DNA of 64,000 bases, taken from the NCBI RefSeq assembly GCF_048773025.1, contig NC_133559.1:21420501-21484500 (forward strand). The letters are read 5' to 3'. Made by a program: the position numbers and the translations under genes. This stretch comes from Camelus bactrianus. Lineage: Eukaryota; Chordata; Mammalia; Artiodactyla; Camelidae. Shown here piece by piece: positions 59,600 to 64,000 of the stretch (position 1 is its first letter; every line of letters starts with the position of its first letter). The notes under the pieces were generated by a model. That model saw only the letters and a list, made by a program, of their open reading frames with translations, ran no database searches and had not been told where the DNA came from.

Positions 59600-61535
59600 T
59601 AGTGCTTTCATGTAAAAGCAAATGTATGCTTAAATGAGCATCTTATGATAATTATATTCTCTCTTATAACTTTATCTGTTCAAATGATTTGTAATTGGAT
59701 ATTTTCCATAAGCTTAATGGGCACTGTAGACTAAAAAATTGTTAATTTCTTACTAGTCTAGTTAAATGTTTTCTTTAGCTTTGCTTCCCTTTCACTTATA
59801 TTGCCAGAGCACTTAATTTGAATAATACGCCATAGCATTTCATGGGGAAGGAAATCCTCAACAATCCCCTTCTACCAGTGTTGACTATTAATATTATTTC
59901 AGTATTCCCTAAGTATGTAACATATGAGATATAAAATTCAACTCTATACTTTTAGCTTTCATGACTATAATAAATCTAATAGAAGCAAACTATAGAATCA
60001 AGAAAAATGTGCATTTGCCATACTAATGTTATGGATGAAGTTATTTTCCTGAAACTAAATGGCTGCTCACAGTGTGCCTGTGATCCTGATAGTTATAACA
60101 CAGTTTTTTTTGAGCTTGGCATGCTGATGGGGCCATGTGCCTTCAGATGATTAAGTTTTCCCAGCACACTTTTCCAACCCACTGGAAAAATTTATTTGTA
60201 TGGTGTGGTGGTAGGTCATGTGACCTTCACTTACATCATTTACATATTAAACCTCTTTATGTTCTATTTTCTCAGCCTGCACAAACTAAGAACTACTTGG
60301 CTCCAACACAGTGGTAAATGCCTTAACAAATATTGGCACCAGTATTGCATAATAATACTTTGTTATGAGATCGCAGTCAGATTATCAGAATCTACTTCTA
60401 GTAAAGCTTTTAGATTGTTGTGGAAACAAAAATTGAAAATTAAAAAGTAGTGTAGAATATTTGTGGACCCCTAAAGAAAAACTCTCAAAGATTCCTTGGA
60501 CTCCAGTTTGAGAAATATTATAAAATGTGTATTATATACATATATGTAGACACTATATCTGTGGCATAAACAAGTAGAAATCCAACAACTGTTATAAAAT
60601 TAATCATACAGGTACTACATGGATATATATTACTATATTGTTAAATATAATCAAATTAACTATTGAATAATTTACTTTTGTTTTATACATACAGTCTAAG
60701 CACTTAATACAGCCGTGTGACATTAAATTAGGTTCCTTTTCTAGTGTTTTTGAGTGCTTATATTCTTTTTTGTAAAAGCTTTAAAAAGATTTTGTTGGAT
60801 AATACTAATATGGATTAAGAATAAAGCAAGATACTGCAAATCGTTCATGTAAAGGACAATAACAGTTATTTATTTTAATAAAAAGCAATAGAATTGCATT
60901 GGCCTCAGGATCAAAAGAGTAGTGGTCATCACTATTCATTTTCTTTACTGGGTAAGGTAGGTAAGGGAAGAGTTTGTGCTTTTGTAATCATTCTCTTTCT
61001 GTGGAGTTGTCGGACTCCATATTATATGTAACAGGAGACATTCCTAGCCAACAAGTACTGCAACTCCCCTTTCTAGTTCTAAGGCAAATAATGGCCCTCT
61101 TTCCCACTGAGCCCAGTGTGAGCTTCTCAGGTCGTCATCACTAGCTCACAAGATAAATCTCTGCTAGTTTAAAAATAAGCCAATGGTTTTAGGGGGGAAA
61201 GTACTAAAAAGCAGATGGATACAAATAAAGCAGAAGGGTATCAAGGAGTCTATTTCCAGCTAATTCTCTGAAGTCCATAAATGCTAGAGAAATGTGCTAT
61301 GTTAGCACTGTTTGCTATGTTACTACGGTTGTTACCTGAATCTTGGTCATTAGTTACTAGAAAGAAACAAAGGAAACTGAAAGCAAAGACTTATCTTGAT
61401 TTTCTAGTGCAAAGCATGTAAATTTGAAATTTTAATTTCTTAATCTCAGCATCTCTGAGAAAATAATAAATTAATGCTACTTCCTGGTTTAACTCCTTCA
61501 AAGATCTTACCACTGCTTATAGGACCTTCATGAAT
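59600..61535. other. Unclassified intronic stretch
   Basis: AT-rich; no repeat or exon recognised. 60490-60540 (ATTCCTTGGACTCCAGTTTG) has a trace of MER5A. Confidence 0.4.
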
Positions 61536-61539
61536 TTTC

Positions 61540-61720
61540 TCTTGATAATCTCATTATATTCCTTTATTGCACTTATACATTTAAGAGATGGCGACTGGTT
61601 TTGGTTCATTCTCTACTAGACTGTCTTGAACTCTATGAGAAAAGGTCCTAGAACCTTGTAAAGTACCTGGCTTGCAGTAGGCCTTCAATAAAATTTTAAT
61701 TCACTCGAACTCTTAATTGG
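61540..61720 (+). mobile_element. L2 LINE 3' end
   Basis: TCATTATATTCCTTTATTGC, AACTCTATGAGAAAAGGTCC, GTAAAGTACCTGGCTTGCAG and TAGGCCTTCAATAAAATTTT. Confidence 0.75.
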
Positions 61721-61773
61721 ATGAATCTGGACAGAGTGCTTTGACAGTGAGTAATTTTTTCCCCCACTTTTAG

Positions 61774-61805
61774 TGTATTCTGGAGCAGAGCAGTGAAGAC
61801 TGGAG
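61774..61805 (+). other. Candidate cryptic microexon, 32 nt
   Basis: A pyrimidine tract (TTTTTTCCCCCACTTTTAG) ends at 61773 and a donor GGAG|GTAAGA follows 32 nt later. Possibly L2-derived. The length is not a multiple of three. Chance is quite possible. Confidence 0.18.
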
Positions 61806-61809
61806 GTAA

Positions 61810-63555
61810 GAAACAAGTTAGAAAACCAGAAAAATCCAGATTTTGTGCAAACTCTGAATAGTTGAATTCAGTTCAACATGCAATTACTGAGTAATCCATG
61901 TTTCCTACTATTCATGAAGTTTGGTAACTTGTCATGGTTAGCAGTTGCATTGTTGAATATGCATAGAATGATGAGAGATATTTAGAAATATAAGAAATAT
62001 TTCAACTGTTATGCTGAAGTTTTTTTATTTTATTTTTTTTAAATTTGGACTCCAGAGACAACTTGTAAAGACAAGAGCATGAGTACTTCAAATTTTCTTT
62101 GAAAACTGAGTCATAGATGTTGCATTTCAAGCCAAGTAAAGGTTTGATTATTTTACACTTCATGGCTTTTTAAAATTCCAGTTGCTATAACAACTTTGAT
62201 ATTTCTTTATTATTTTTAGCACTTCAGTTGCCATAACAATAAGATATCTTAAAAAATAGCAATTTTCTTTTATAAGGGAAAAATCTCTTTCAATTAAAAA
62301 TGAATTTGAATCAACATTTCTTTCCTATAATGTGAACCCATTATTTAAAATGTAATTATGCTGTTCTGTTTTCATATAATTTTAACAGACTTTCCCAGGA
62401 AATACTTTAAGGTTCAACTTTTCCCCTTTATGTTTTTATTGTACAAAAGTTAAAGGGAGGTGACTGTATTGAACCCATTCTGTGAGATAATATTTAATAT
62501 TTGATGGGATTTCATTGATATAAAAATTTTATTGAACAGTTTAATTTCCAGATTTGTTGTTGGATGAAGGAAAAGGAGAACATGATTGATAGATAGCTCT
62601 TACATGAAAGATATAAGAAAGCTTGGAATTTCCTTTTCTCTTGTGTTATTTTGGATTGTGTTTATTATGTCCATTGCCATTCTAAAATAGTTACCACCTC
62701 ACTTACCTGGAAATAACTGACAGCTCAAGCCTGAGTGTTGGCACTTTACTCATAGAGCAGTACTTCTGTTTACTCTTGAAGAAAAAATTCTTATAAGCTT
62801 AGTTTATGATATTTAATCCTCTAGACAATTAAAGATAGCAAATTAGAAGAGGAAGGAAGAGGACTGCTGTATTTATATAGAGTCAGAAAATATAGGAAGC
62901 TATGTATTCTTTTCTAGGCACCTGGTTACTTGTAGAAATTAAAGTCCCTCTTGATATTCATGTACATTGAATACAGCAGCTACAAAGGTATGATTGTATC
63001 AAGACAGTATTCTAATTGACATTAACAGTGATGATACGAGCCTACCAGGCAAACATTAAATTATGTTCAGAGTTCTCAGCTTAAGAAGGCAGAGGAGTAG
63101 ATGATACATCTTATACAGATTTAAATGTAAAATTAGATAAAATGAAATAAAATGAAAAAATTAAAAAGGGAAACCTTCAGTTTTCTGGGAATTGCAGGAT
63201 CCATGTAACTGAGATTTTTATGGACTAAGGTTTGGTAACTTTTATATTACCGTGTTGCTAATCACATAGATTTCCTAATATGCACAGTCAGGTTCAGGTA
63301 ATGTATTTCTTTTAAGAAGGTGCTTTAAAAAAAAAATGTTGGAGGGGATGGCAACTCAAGAGAAGAATGAAGGTATTATTTTTTAATTTCCTAATCTGAA
63401 CAGGTTGCTTGTGGGTGTGGTTTCTTAAGGAGAAATGATTAAACAAAAAGCCTGTTGGTAGTAAAGAGTATGTTTAACTTTACTATCAGTGAGCTTTGGA
63501 TGAACAATTGCCGTGCACTTTTCCTGGTTTAAGGAACCAGGAAACTTTAAAAGTT
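61810..63555. other. Unclassified intronic stretch
   Basis: Nothing recognised; 63120-63175 is an A-rich AAATGA/AAATTA patch. Confidence 0.4.
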
Positions 63556-63559
63556 CTTA

Positions 63560-63700
63560 TTACCTTGATTTTAAAGATGGAAGCTGCAGCACATGGAGAG
63601 CGTGACACGCCCAAGGCCCCAGCCAGTGCAGACGCAAATCTGACTCAATCCAAAGCCTGTGCTGTCTCTTCTCTAGGTCACAGTCTTTCCTGGTCTTCAG
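63560..63700 (-). mobile_element. MIR SINE fragment
   Basis: TTACCTTGATTTTAAAGATG, GAGAGCGTGACACGCCCAAG, ACGCAAATCTGACTCAATCC and AAAGCCTGTGCTGTCTCTTC: antisense MIR. Confidence 0.75.
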
Positions 63701-63704
63701 ACTT

Positions 63705-64000
63705 AATACATGTTTATTAAAGATAATAACATAGCTTGGGGAAATGGAAAGAAAGATCTTCCTGTGCATGTTTTTATTTTGTTGCTCTGTATACTATTTT
63801 TGACCAATTAATTTGATTTTAACTATATATTTTATATTTGAGGGTTTCCCCCACTAAGAGTTAGACATATACATAAATTAGTATTTTCTTTGTCCATTTT
63901 CCTTTGTGATTAACTAAAAATAATGGATTCTCTCAAAGATTTTTGCCTTCTCGGCCAGTCGTGTTAGATCCCAGCTAGCTGAGGCAGTCTCAGAGTGTTG
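63705..64000. other. End of window, unclassified
   Basis: AT-rich to 63940, then GC-richer sequence to the end; no exon or repeat recognised. Confidence 0.4.

Overview
This window is vertebrate nuclear DNA, almost certainly from a camelid (camel, llama or alpaca; which one cannot be told). Seven copies of a short tRNA-derived SINE with the layout of the camelid Vic-1 family are present: a pol III promoter-like head, a conserved CCTAATTACCTCCCC-type 3' block and an A-rich tail. Cetartiodactyl-type L1 3' ends sit alongside much older mammal-wide repeats (L2, MIR, MER5A, Tigger1, MLT1-like).

The only gene I can support is RABGAP1L, on the + strand. Three internal coding exons are visible, at 2207-2348, 27531-27624 and 35827-35977. 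Their phases join exactly (0 to 1, 1 to 2, 2 to 0) into 129 continuous codons, which match residues of about 442-570 of the roughly 815-residue human protein as I remember it. They cover the acidic linker between the N-terminal PTB/kinesin-like part and the TBC Rab-GAP domain, plus the first helices of the TBC domain. The exon carrying the catalytic arginine finger is not in the window, so everything after 35977 is the next intron, more than 28 kb long.

Layout: 1-2206 is the end of an upstream intron, with MIR, L2 and an L1 tail. 2349-27530 is a 25.2 kb intron with three Vic-1 SINEs, two L1 blocks, a complete internally deleted Tigger1, an ERVL-type LTR, a solo LTR inside an older repeat, and many L2/MIR fossils. 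27625-35826 is an 8.2 kb intron with L2, MIR, one Vic-1 SINE, a 250 bp pyrimidine tract and an unusual 23 bp inverted repeat. 35978-64000 is intron with three more Vic-1 SINEs, L1 pieces (one 48 bp long, one with an inverted segment), a MLT1-like LTR and long stretches without a recognisable repeat.

I found no operon, CRISPR array, phage, intact transposase, RNA gene or second protein gene. Short open frames elsewhere are what chance gives in AT-rich introns or lie inside repeats. The points most worth a second look are two candidate unannotated exons in the last intron, a weak splice donor after the 94 nt exon, the 34421-34519 hairpin, and three L1 insertions that preserve details of how they integrated. 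Repeat family names come from memory of consensus sequences; ends are usually good to 10-30 bases.
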